This document shows, one piece after another, positions 1-5,587 of a DNA stretch of 5,587 bases. The notes beneath the pieces were generated by a model. That model was given only the letters and a program-made list of their open reading frames with translations, searched no databases and was not told the origin of the DNA. The position numbers were made by a program, and so were the translations under genes. This DNA is from Phycisphaerae bacterium. GTDB lineage: Bacteria; Planctomycetota; Phycisphaerae; UBA1845. Location: assembly GCA_028277545.1 (NCBI GenBank), contig JANQGB010000572.1, positions 1-5,587 of the forward strand. Direction: 5' to 3'. Within the stretch, counting starts at the first letter, position 1, and each line of letters opens with the position of its first letter.

Positions 1-588
1 TTCATGCAGGAGGTCTTCGAGCAGTTCGGAGACCACCCCGCCTTCGCCGGCTGGTACCTCACCTTCGAATTGTGCCGCAACAAGCCGGAGCAGGTCGACC
101 TGGTCCTGGCCGCCGGTGAGCATGCCAAGGCCCTGACGCCAGATCTGCCCACCATGATCTCGCCATTCATGTCCGGCCCCAAGGCCCCGCCCGGCCTGCC
201 CAACATCTCTCGCGAACAACACGAGAGGGAATGGCGCGTGATCCTCGAGCGGGTCAGCAAGTGCGTGGACATCGTGGCCTTTCAGGATGGTCACGTCGAC
301 TACCTGGATATGCCCGAGTACTTCACCACCAACGTGAAGCTGGCTCGGGAAGCGGGCATCGCCTGCTGGTCCAACGTCGAGAGCTTTGATCGCGACATGC
401 CGATCAAGTTCCCGCCGATCGACTGGCGCAAGCTGGAGTTCAAGATGGATGCGGCCCGGGAAGCGGGCGTGGATAAGCTGATCACCTTCGAGTTCTCACA
501 CTTCCTGAGCCCGCATGCCACCTACCCCAGCGCCCGGAACCTGTTCCGCCGCTACTGCGAACGGTTCGGACTGGAGGTCTCCTCGTAG
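1..588 (+). CDS. DUF4434-like (TIM-barrel, glycosidase-like) protein, 5'-truncated by window edge
   Basis: The frame is open from base 1 to the TAG at 586-588, so this is the C-terminal 195 or so residues of a longer protein. An ATG at 4 exists, but the N-terminal barrel strands expected of the family are missing, so the true start should lie upstream. Counting from that ATG, three stretches match my recollection of DUF4434 (PF14488): GWYLTFEL at 16-23, VDIVAFQDGHVDY at about 88-100, and LITFEFSHFLSP at 159-170. Glu22 and Glu163 end predicted barrel strands, where glycosidase-like barrels carry catalytic acids; that role is inferred. Substrate and localisation are unknown, since any signal peptide would be outside the window. 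The next gene, a flavoprotein, starts 51 bases downstream on the same strand, suggesting one transcript. Family assignment is fairly secure; enzymatic function is not. Confidence 0.82.
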   Translation, partial: FMQEVFEQFGDHPAFAGWYLTFELCRNKPEQVDLVLAAGEHAKALTPDLPTMISPFMSGPKAPPGLPNISREQHEREWRVILERVSKCVDIVAFQDGHVDYLDMPEYFTTNVKLAREAGIACWSNVESFDRDMPIKFPPIDWRKLEFKMDAAREAGVDKLITFEFSHFLSPHATYPSARNLFRRYCERFGLEVSS

Positions 589-620
589 ACGTCGGGTCGA
601 GCCCGACCAGACGCCAGACG

Positions 621-631
621 GAAGAAAGAGG
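621..631 (+). promoter_or_regulatory. Ribosome binding site supporting a TTG start
   Basis: A purine-rich run ends in GAGG at 628-631, 8 bases before TTG at 640. The frame upstream, back to the TAG at 586, contains no ATG or GTG. The next in-frame GTG (721) would remove most of the first Rossmann strand. The TTG is therefore the best-supported start. Confidence 0.65.
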
Positions 632-639
632 CCAGAACA

Positions 640-2031
640 TTGCCTGCAGACCGGAACAAGGCTTGGCAGAGCGCCCTGCGGGAAGCCTGGTCCTGTCTGG
701 CACCAGCGCACCAGGTCGACGTGCTGGTGGTCGGTGGCGGACCAGCCGGCGTGGCCGCCGCCATCGCGGCCGCACGCGACGGTGCCGACACCCTGCTGGT
801 CGAGCGATTCGGCTTTCTGGGCGGAATGGGAACGGCTGGCCTGGTGCCGGCGTTCTGCCCTTTCACCGATCGCAAGCAGACCATTGTCCGCGGCATTGGG
901 CTCGATATTCTGCAGGAGATGCGGGCCGGGATGCCGCACATCGACGCCCGCGCCTGCGATTGGGTGCCCATAGACCCCGAGAGACTCAAGCTGATCTGTG
1001 ACCGCCGCGTGACATCGGCGGGTGCTCGCGTGCTGTTTCTTACGGCCTTTGTCGACGTCGCGCCTGGTCCCGGGCAGACCGTGCAGTCGGCTATCGTGCA
1101 CAACAAGAGCGGGTTGCAGCGCATAAACGCCACGGTGGTCGTGGATTGTACCGGAGACGCGGATGTGGTGGCGGCTGCCGGGTCTCGACTGGAGAAAGGC
1201 GACCCGGAGACCGGCGAGCTTCAGCCCTGCACGATGTGTTTCGTCCTGGCCGGTGTGGACAACCGCCGGTTCCAGGCCTTCCTCCACGCTGATAACAACC
1301 GCAACCTGCTGCTGAAGGACGTCATCGCCGAGGCCAAGCGGGCGGGTGACCTGGACATCCTCGAAGAGGCGGCCAACGTCGGCTACCAGTCCGAGAGCAC
1401 GATCGGCCTGAACTTCAGCCACGTGTTCGACGTCGACGCCACCAATGCCGAGGAGCTGTCGCGAGCCCAGATCGAAGGCCGGCAGGTCGTCGCGCACCTG
1501 ACCGACTTCATGCGGAAGTACTGTCCGGGCTGCGAGAACGCCTACCTGGTTGCGAGTGGCGTGCAGATCGGTGTGCGCGAGACTCGCCGGATCGTTGGCG
1601 ACTACGTATTGTCACTGGACGACTACCTGGCCCGGCGGTCCTTCCCGGACGAGATAGCCCGCAACAGCTACTACATCGACATCCACATCTCCCGGCAGGA
1701 GTGGCAGCGGCAGGCGGGGCAGACCATCGACTGGGCGGAGCAAATCCAGCAGTACGCGCCGGGCGAGTCACACGGCATCCCCTACCGGTGCCTCGTACCG
1801 TCACAGTTGACCAACATTCTGGTGGCGGGACGATGCATAAGCACGGACCGCGCGGTACAAGGGTCCACTCGCGTGATGCCCGTTTGTTTCGCAACCGGTG
1901 AGGCGGCCGGCTGCGCCGCGTCGATGGCCGCCGGGCAACACGCCGGCCGGACTCGCGATGTCAGCGTGCAGAACCTCCGCAGCCGACTGGTAGATTGCGG
2001 TCAATACCTGCCGGACTGTGACCCATCTTGA
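640..2031 (+). CDS. FAD-dependent oxidoreductase (FAD_oxidored family)
   Basis: This complete 463-residue flavoprotein probably uses FAD for a redox reaction on an unidentified small molecule or sugar derivative. The N-terminal Rossmann fold begins VDVLVVGGGPAG at 26-37, with the dinucleotide-binding glycines at 32-37. Glu55 follows in LLVER and would bind the ribose, and FLGGMGTAG at 59-67 is the glycine-rich stretch typical of PF12831 proteins. VVDCTGDADVV at 167-177 is the conserved second FAD motif. The C-terminal part carries PYRCLVPSQLTNILVAGR (381-398), then RVMPVC (411-416) and GEAAGCAA (420-427), the usual FAD-closing block. No signal peptide is visible, so it is probably cytoplasmic. 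It starts at TTG (see ribosome binding site), 51 bases after the DUF4434 gene, so the two are probably co-transcribed. Such proteins often sit near carbohydrate-degradation genes in PVC bacteria, but that link is only suggestive here. Family is secure; substrate is unknown. Confidence 0.92.
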   Translation: MPADRNKAWQSALREAWSCLAPAHQVDVLVVGGGPAGVAAAIAAARDGADTLLVERFGFLGGMGTAGLVPAFCPFTDRKQTIVRGIGLDILQEMRAGMPHIDARACDWVPIDPERLKLICDRRVTSAGARVLFLTAFVDVAPGPGQTVQSAIVHNKSGLQRINATVVVDCTGDADVVAAAGSRLEKGDPETGELQPCTMCFVLAGVDNRRFQAFLHADNNRNLLLKDVIAEAKRAGDLDILEEAANVGYQSESTIGLNFSHVFDVDATNAEELSRAQIEGRQVVAHLTDFMRKYCPGCENAYLVASGVQIGVRETRRIVGDYVLSLDDYLARRSFPDEIARNSYYIDIHISRQEWQRQAGQTIDWAEQIQQYAPGESHGIPYRCLVPSQLTNILVAGRCISTDRAVQGSTRVMPVCFATGEAAGCAASMAAGQHAGRTRDVSVQNLRSRLVDCGQYLPDCDPS

Positions 2032-2079
2032 ACGGACTCTCCCGGGCTAACCGTCGCCAGCAGGCAGTCCATACCGCAG

Positions 2080-2108
2080 TTGATCTCGGTAACATATTGT
2101 AGCAAAAT
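2080..2108 (+). promoter_or_regulatory. Weak sigma70-like promoter candidate
   Basis: TTGATC at 2080-2085 (4 of 6 to TTGACA) is followed after 17 bases by CAAAAT at 2103-2108 (4 of 6 to TATAAT). Spacing is ideal, but neither hexamer is strong. It would transcribe through the inverted repeat at 2115-2167 towards the PEP-CTERM gene. Confidence 0.25.
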
Positions 2109-2114
2109 ACTTTA

Positions 2115-2167
2115 CGGCGATTGGCCGGCAGTTTCCGCACTCAGTCGCTGTGCCGAAAGAATCGCCG
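2115..2167. repeat. Nested inverted repeat (two-tier hairpin)
   Basis: The outer arms CGGCGATT (2115-2122) and AATCGCCG (2160-2167) are exact reverse complements over 8 bases. Inside them, TTTCCGCAC (2132-2140) pairs with GTGCCGAAA (2150-2158) over 9 positions with one C-C mismatch, around a 9-base loop. The left side carries a 9-base unpaired stretch (2123-2131) and the right side one base, so the RNA would be an asymmetric bulged hairpin. No U-run follows directly, so it does not look like an intrinsic terminator. It may be a leader RNA structure or a protein-binding dyad; function is unknown. Confidence 0.5.
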
Positions 2168-2188
2168 CCTTGGGTCTTGATAATTTCC

Positions 2189-2200
2189 ATATAATTATAT
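2189..2200. promoter_or_regulatory. Perfect 12-base AT palindrome carrying TATAAT on both strands
   Basis: ATATAATTATAT is self-complementary across all 12 bases. It lies in an AT-rich patch (25 A/T of 31 bases at 2175-2205) within a GC-rich window. TATAAT reads on + at 2190-2195 and on - at 2199-2194. A well-spaced -35 box is lacking: TTGGGT at 2170-2175 gives a 14-base spacer, and TTGATA at 2177-2182 is only 7 bases from the + strand TATAAT. It could be a -10 region, an operator dyad or a DNA-unwinding patch. Confidence 0.35.
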
Positions 2201-2447
2201 AACCTTACGGCAAGTAGATCGCTGGTGCCGCCCATCTCCATAGCGGCTCGACACGCCGTCCCTCGGGCGATGCAAGAGGGCGCGGGGTTGCTGCCGGGAT
2301 GGCGGAGAGGTCGCGACCAGAATCAGAGTAGGCGTTTCGGAGGGAGTACCGTCAGGCGAAGGGTGGATCCGCGTGGACCCATGTTCTTGGTTCGTCATGG
2401 CGGAGGGGATCACTGATGAGTCTTGGATTATTGGAGGAGGCTGAGAC

Positions 2448-3557
2448 ATGCGAACAAAGACTTGTATTACAGCTCTGGCGCTCGGCGTGCTGTTATGTGG
2501 CACGTCAGCATACGGTGAGGAATTCCGGCTGCGGGACACGCTGGATCTGAGTAACACCGACATCTTTGGGGCACCGTTGTTCGACAATGCGTCCCCGTAC
2601 GGGACCAACCCATCAGCCGTGACCACCGACGGTTCGAGCTTGTGGGTAGCCGGCTTCAATGGTGGAACCGGAAGCACGGCAGGCATCGTCAGAATTGCCG
2701 ATCCGTGGGGAAGTCCGGCCGCGGCCCAGGTGGCCAGCTACGCCACTCCGGGAAGCCGCGGCTTCAGCGGACTGGCTTACGACTACAACGAGAGTGCCGT
2801 CCTGGCGGCGTATGACAAGGGCTCGGCCGACGCTAACGGCATCACCGGCTGGCACCCGGCCACAGACGCGCCGCTATGGGCCAGGAACGCCCGCGGCGGC
2901 AGTGGCGTCGGTGACGATCCCGGTTTCGGGGGCGTGGACCGCGGCGCCGGTTGGACCACCTTCGGCAGCGGGCGCCGGGCACTTCAGGACTCGGCCAGCG
3001 GCGGCGACATCTACACCACGGCCGACGGCATGGTCATTCTGACAGCCGAAGGCAGCTTCTGGCGGGACATGGACTTCAACGCCGCCAGCGGCGACATCTG
3101 GCTTCGGGAAGGCAACAACGTGATCGCCGGCACACGGACCGGGGGCAACAGCGTCACGGACCTGACAGTGGTGTATGACGAACCGACCGACGCCGACTTC
3201 GTGGCGGGCCAGAACATCGCTTACCTGGACAGTGCTCTGGGCGGCGACCTGGTCATCTACAACAGCCGCACCAGCACCGCCACCGGGCAGTTGTTCTCCC
3301 TGGTGGTCAACACCATCAACCCGGACGGCTCCGCGGCCGGCGTTCCGCTCCTGCAGGGCAACGGGGCGCCGCTCGAGCCGCTGTTCGCCCAGGGAGCGGC
3401 CTACTACGACTTCGAGTGGTACGCACCCAGGCAGGAACTGCTGATCAGCGATTTCAGCAATCGCATGGTCTATAGATTCGAGCTGATCCCGGAGCCGGCC
3501 TCGTTGTCCCTGCTCGGGTTCGGCGCCCTTACCCTCCTACGTCGACGGCGCGGATGA
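2448..3557 (+). CDS. Secreted PEP-CTERM protein with beta-propeller-like repeats
   Basis: This 369-residue exported protein has a very clear start: GGAGGAGG at 2433-2440, 7 bases before ATG. Residues 1-23 form a signal peptide (basic MRTK, hydrophobic core, probable cleavage after Gly23). The C-terminus is a PEP-CTERM sorting tail: Pro-Glu-Pro at 348-350, a hydrophobic stretch at about 353-364, then four arginines and a final glycine. In PEP-CTERM systems an exosortase recognises such tails and directs surface or matrix attachment. The body is rich in Gly, Asp and aromatic residues. Short strand-turn-strand motifs recur at about 55-70, 106-123, 205-222, 256-272 and 320-338, for example FSGLAYDYNESAVL and FWRDMDFNAASGDIWL, resembling beta-propeller blades; the fold is inferred. 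A partial gene at 4761 shares its motifs. No catalytic site is recognised. Export and sorting are secure; function is unknown. Confidence 0.9.
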   Translation: MRTKTCITALALGVLLCGTSAYGEEFRLRDTLDLSNTDIFGAPLFDNASPYGTNPSAVTTDGSSLWVAGFNGGTGSTAGIVRIADPWGSPAAAQVASYATPGSRGFSGLAYDYNESAVLAAYDKGSADANGITGWHPATDAPLWARNARGGSGVGDDPGFGGVDRGAGWTTFGSGRRALQDSASGGDIYTTADGMVILTAEGSFWRDMDFNAASGDIWLREGNNVIAGTRTGGNSVTDLTVVYDEPTDADFVAGQNIAYLDSALGGDLVIYNSRTSTATGQLFSLVVNTINPDGSAAGVPLLQGNGAPLEPLFAQGAAYYDFEWYAPRQELLISDFSNRMVYRFELIPEPASLSLLGFGALTLLRRRRG

Positions 3558-3572
3558 TTGTCGTCCGGCCCT

Positions 3573-3604
3573 GAGGCACCGCGCCGCACGCGGCGCGGCG
3601 CCTC
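3573..3604 (+). terminator. Strong GC-rich hairpin after the PEP-CTERM gene, possible terminator
   Basis: GAGGC-A-CCGCGCCG (3573-3586) pairs with CGGCGCGG-C-GCCTC (3591-3604), giving a 14-position stem with a single A-C mismatch and a CACG loop. It begins 16 bases after the stop codon. The bases after it (GGTCGGCGTTCAGG) contain no U-run, so it is not a classical intrinsic terminator. It could end transcription in a U-independent way, protect the upstream mRNA 3' end, or reduce expression of the genes that follow. Confidence 0.55.
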
Positions 3605-3738
3605 GGTCGGCGTTCAGGTCACCGTTCGCCTACGTGGCCGGCGGAGGACCAATGGCAGGCGAGTGCAACGCGTGCCCGGCAGCAGTACGCGGGCCGGGGC
3701 AAGACATGAACAAGGTCAAGACAGTCCGAACAGAGAAC

Positions 3739-3743
3739 AAGGG
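3739..3743 (+). promoter_or_regulatory. Ribosome binding site for the preferred pseudopilin start
   Basis: AAGGG lies 7 bases before ATG at 3751. An upstream in-frame ATG at 3652 has a stronger GGAGG (3643-3647), but only 4 bases away, and another ATG lies at 3706. The protein motif favours 3751, because it gives the short basic leader expected of a prepilin. Confidence 0.45.
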
Positions 3744-3750
3744 CGTCACC

Positions 3751-4713
3751 ATGAAACGGAATGTGCAGGCGTTCACGTTGATCGAACTGCTGGTGGTGGT
3801 CTCCATCATCGCTCTGCTGCTGGCGATCCTGCTCCCCTCGCTCAAGAGTGCCCGGGAACAGGCCAAGCGGGTGGTCTGCGCCAGCAACCTGCGCGGTATA
3901 ACGCAGGCCATCATCACCTACGCCGTGGACAATCGGGACTACTTTCCCAAGCATCAGGGGGCGGAGCCCAATTACCTGTATGTCAGGAACGCCTCGGTCG
4001 TCGCCCCGGGCAGCCAGTGGCACCTCGCCGAGCTGCTCATGCCCTACATGGGCATGACCCCGCCCCAGCGAGGAAAGGACGACATGGCGGGCACCGAGAA
4101 GTTCTCCGACGCCGAGCTGGCGCGCACCGCCAAGGCGGGGCAGATCTTCTACTGCCCGGCAACGAATAACGGCGTCAACATTGACCCGCGTTTTCCGACC
4201 TGGGGAACGCCCTCGACCTTCGGGTCTTTCATGGACTATGCCCAGATGTGGCACTTTGTCAGTGCCGGCACGCGCGAGATTCAGGGTGACATAATCGCGG
4301 TGGACTACGGGTATGTCGTGCTCGACGATCTGCAGGACCCGATCCCCGAGCCGGCGTCGAAGACGGGGCTGGGGCTCTATCGGCTGCCCTCCAATCTGTC
4401 GCGTTCCAGCCGGCTGCGACTGCCCAACAGCGGCGAATCTTCCCGGGTCCCCGTCATGGCGGAGTACATGGTCAGCTATAACCGCGACCAGGGGCAGTAC
4501 AAGACGGAGTTCGCCACCGGCGATCTGCAGCCCGAGGGCGGCAACCACCGCTGGACAGGACACACCAGCAGCTCGAGGGTGCCGGTCCTGGGCGGCAACT
4601 TCGGCTACCCGGACGCCCACGTGGAGTGGCGATCAGCCAAGTCGCTGAAGCCGCGCTTGATCATCGACAAGGAATTTGCCGGAGGCACACGGAGGCCGAC
4701 GTACTGGTGGTAA
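3751..4713 (+). CDS. Type II secretion pseudopilin-like protein (prepilin N-terminal methylation motif)
   Basis: This 320-residue protein opens with the class III prepilin signal. A basic leader MKRNVQA precedes FTLIELLVV, with predicted cleavage before Phe8 and the conserved Glu at mature position 5 (Glu12). A hydrophobic helix at about 8-29 anchors it in the inner membrane before assembly. CASNLRGI (43-50), YAVDNRDYFP (57-66) and FYCPATNN (133-140) match the planctomycete-type large pseudopilins related to DUF1559. The C-terminal H-X9-DG signature of that group is degenerate: the nearest equivalent is NHRW at 275-278 and DAHVEW at 298-303, with 21 residues between His276 and Asp298. Residue -1 is Ala instead of the classical Gly. 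Longer in-frame starts (3634, 3652, 3706) would add an unlikely N-terminal extension. The next gene follows 47 bases later, suggesting co-transcription. It could be a pseudopilin proper or a surface protein using the pilin signal for export. Confidence 0.88.
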   Translation: MKRNVQAFTLIELLVVVSIIALLLAILLPSLKSAREQAKRVVCASNLRGITQAIITYAVDNRDYFPKHQGAEPNYLYVRNASVVAPGSQWHLAELLMPYMGMTPPQRGKDDMAGTEKFSDAELARTAKAGQIFYCPATNNGVNIDPRFPTWGTPSTFGSFMDYAQMWHFVSAGTREIQGDIIAVDYGYVVLDDLQDPIPEPASKTGLGLYRLPSNLSRSSRLRLPNSGESSRVPVMAEYMVSYNRDQGQYKTEFATGDLQPEGGNHRWTGHTSSSRVPVLGGNFGYPDAHVEWRSAKSLKPRLIIDKEFAGGTRRPTYWW

Positions 4714-4727
4714 TCGCCTGGGCGATT
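4712..4727. repeat. Short inverted repeat overlapping the pseudopilin stop codon
   Basis: AATCGCC (4712-4718) and GGCGATT (4721-4727) are exact reverse complements separated by two bases. In RNA this would be a 6-pair stem with a CTGG loop. The left arm includes the last two bases of the TAA stop. The same 7-base arms, in opposite order, form the outer stem of the repeat at 2115-2167. No U-run follows, so a terminator role is weakly supported. Confidence 0.35.
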
Positions 4728-4760
4728 GCCGGCCGGACTTGCGAAAGGAGCATTCTACCG

Positions 4761-5587
4761 ATGAAGGCATGTCTGATTGCCGTGGCTGTGAGCCTCTCGG
4801 TTACAGCGTTACCGAGCGCGGCGCACGCCGAGCAGGATCATCCGTTCACGCTGGTCAATGTCATTGACCTGTTCGAGGCTTTCAACCTGGGTGTGGAAGT
4901 GCAGGAGGTCGACGGGGGCTTCTCTCAGCCGGACAACCTCCCGGCTTTGAGCGAGGCGCGCGTGGGCACCAACCCCTCTGCGGTGGCTACCGACGGTTTC
5001 CGGGTATGGATCGCCGGTCACTACAACGGCGCGGACATCGTGAGTGCGGAACCGGCCACAGCCTGGTACGCCTCGGTGGGCGTGGCCGAGGTCACCGATA
5101 TCTACGGCGGCTCCTTCCCGCTGCCCTTGGTGCGCTACCTGGACACCTTCCAGGCCGGCCCGGGAGTGGCCAACACCGACTGGTTCAGCGGCCTGGACTA
5201 CGACGAGGAGAGCCAGGTTCTCTACGTGGCTTTTGACGACGCCAAGCGGTTCGTGGAACCGGGCATCCTCAGCCTGCTGAATCCGCCGCAGAGCGGTACG
5301 CAGTCAACCAGCTACGTTGGCGCGGTCGATACCGACCCGCTGAGTGCCACCTATGGTCAGTTCCTCTGGACTCTTGACGAGCCGGTGCCCACAGCGGTGG
5401 ATGACATCAAGGTCCGCCTGACCGGCGGCGTGACGGTCGACCCGCTGGCCCCCAACTGGATTTCGCTGGCCAGTTTCCCCAGTGGTGTCATCTTCTTCTA
5501 CGACACGCTGAACCTGGGCAACCCACCGACGCAGTGGCAGTTCTACACGGGCGGCGACAACGAGTGGTTGCCCTGTGACAGCGTGGC
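4761..5587 (+). CDS. Secreted protein related to the upstream PEP-CTERM protein, 3'-truncated by window edge
   Basis: The frame runs open from ATG 4761 to the window end (275 complete codons), so the C-terminus is missing. AAAGGAG at 4744-4750 lies 10 bases before the start. Residues 1-23 form a signal peptide, with an Ala-His-Ala cleavage site before Glu24. Two blocks match the protein at 2448-3557 in the same order. GTNPSAVATDG at 69-79, followed by VWIAGHYNG (82-90), matches 52-72 there. FSGLDYDEESQVLYVAFD (142-159) matches 106-123 there. They are probably diverged paralogs, although the N-terminal insert (about 45-66) and the middle differ. By analogy a PEP-CTERM tail is expected beyond the window, but this is unseen. 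Repeated strand-turn motifs again suggest a beta-propeller. It probably shares a transcript with the pseudopilin gene 47 bases upstream. Function is unknown. Confidence 0.85.
   Translation, partial: MKACLIAVAVSLSVTALPSAAHAEQDHPFTLVNVIDLFEAFNLGVEVQEVDGGFSQPDNLPALSEARVGTNPSAVATDGFRVWIAGHYNGADIVSAEPATAWYASVGVAEVTDIYGGSFPLPLVRYLDTFQAGPGVANTDWFSGLDYDEESQVLYVAFDDAKRFVEPGILSLLNPPQSGTQSTSYVGAVDTDPLSATYGQFLWTLDEPVPTAVDDIKVRLTGGVTVDPLAPNWISLASFPSGVIFFYDTLNLGNPPTQWQFYTGGDNEWLPCDSV

Larger units (their letters stand above)
2032..2447. other. 416-base intergenic control region, no convincing gene
   Basis: The spacer lies between the flavoprotein stop and the PEP-CTERM start. Short open frames exist on both strands, but none has a good ribosome binding site together with recognisable protein content. 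The first half (about 2085-2206) is clearly more AT-rich than the rest of the window and holds a nested inverted repeat, weak promoter-like hexamers and a 12-base palindrome, listed separately. The second half (2207-2432) is GC-rich and featureless apart from a 10-base palindrome at 2309-2318, which is expected by chance. If transcription starts near the AT-rich patch, the next gene would have a 5' leader of more than 200 bases. No known riboswitch was recognised. Confidence 0.6.

Noticed and set aside
586..640. Possible fusion of the DUF4434 and flavoprotein genes, since both are in the same frame with only one TAG between them
   Set aside because: A ribosome binding site and TTG start follow the TAG, the 17 intervening codons are Arg/Lys-rich with no domain content, and both families normally exist as separate proteins.
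496..1497. Long open frame on the - strand (333 codons) opposite the flavoprotein gene
   Set aside because: It lies antisense to two genes with clear family motifs, shows no recognisable domain, and is typical of shadow frames in GC-rich DNA.
2309..2318. GGTCGCGACC, a perfect 10-base palindrome
   Set aside because: Several perfect 10-base palindromes are expected by chance in a window of this size, and nothing nearby supports an operator.
2225..2416. 63-codon + strand frame in the long spacer
   Set aside because: No ribosome binding site of note precedes its start, the product is Arg/Gly-rich with no motif, and it overlaps only unstructured spacer.
2412..2470. CTGATGAG resembling the hammerhead ribozyme core
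   Set aside because: The required GAAA segment after a stem II is absent, and the stretch runs straight into the ribosome binding site and start codon.
2195..2686. - strand frame of 163 codons covering the spacer and the start of the PEP-CTERM gene
   Set aside because: It overlaps a strongly supported start with an excellent ribosome binding site and signal peptide, and has no recognisable protein content.
3652..3750. Longer N-terminus of the pseudopilin starting at ATG 3652
   Set aside because: It has GGAGG upstream, but the spacing is short and the extra 33 residues would place an atypical leader before the prepilin cleavage motif; kept only as an alternative.
3619..4620. Long open frame on the - strand (333 codons) opposite the pseudopilin gene
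   Set aside because: It is fully antisense to a gene with a diagnostic prepilin leader and Cys motifs, and its Arg/Gly/His-rich content matches no family; it is a GC shadow.

Overview
The window is GC-rich bacterial DNA with five genes, all on the + strand, and non-coding spacers of about 51, 416, 193 and 47 bases. Several features occur together: a DUF4434 protein, an FAD_oxidored-type flavoprotein, a PEP-CTERM secreted protein, and a short-leader pseudopilin of the kind multiplied in planctomycetes. This suggests the Planctomycetota (possibly Phycisphaerae-like) or a related PVC lineage such as Lentisphaerota or Verrucomicrobiota. The lineage is an inference from gene content; there is no phylogenetic marker here.

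Region 1 (1-2031) holds the 3' part of a DUF4434 gene (TIM-barrel, glycosidase-like) and, 51 bases downstream, a complete 463-residue FAD-dependent oxidoreductase starting at TTG. They are probably co-transcribed. Their substrates cannot be read from the sequence; a carbohydrate-related role is plausible.

Region 2 (2032-2447) is a 416-base spacer with no convincing gene. It contains a nested inverted repeat (2115-2167), then an AT-rich patch with a perfect 12-base palindrome (2189-2200) that carries TATAAT on both strands. It is the most likely place for the promoter and control region of the downstream genes.

Region 3 (2448-5587) holds a PEP-CTERM protein of 369 residues, a strong GC-rich hairpin, a type II secretion pseudopilin-like protein of 320 residues, and the first 275 residues of a second secreted protein cut by the window edge. 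The first and last of these share motifs in the same order and look like diverged paralogs. Both carry repeated short motifs resembling beta-propeller blades. The arrangement, two related exported proteins flanking a pseudopilin, suggests a cell-surface or secretion-linked locus. No exosortase, prepilin peptidase or secretion ATPase lies in the window.

No tRNA, rRNA, CRISPR array, insertion sequence or phage gene was seen. The best candidate for something undescribed is the secreted paralog pair with its pseudopilin. This is a modest claim, resting on motifs read by eye.
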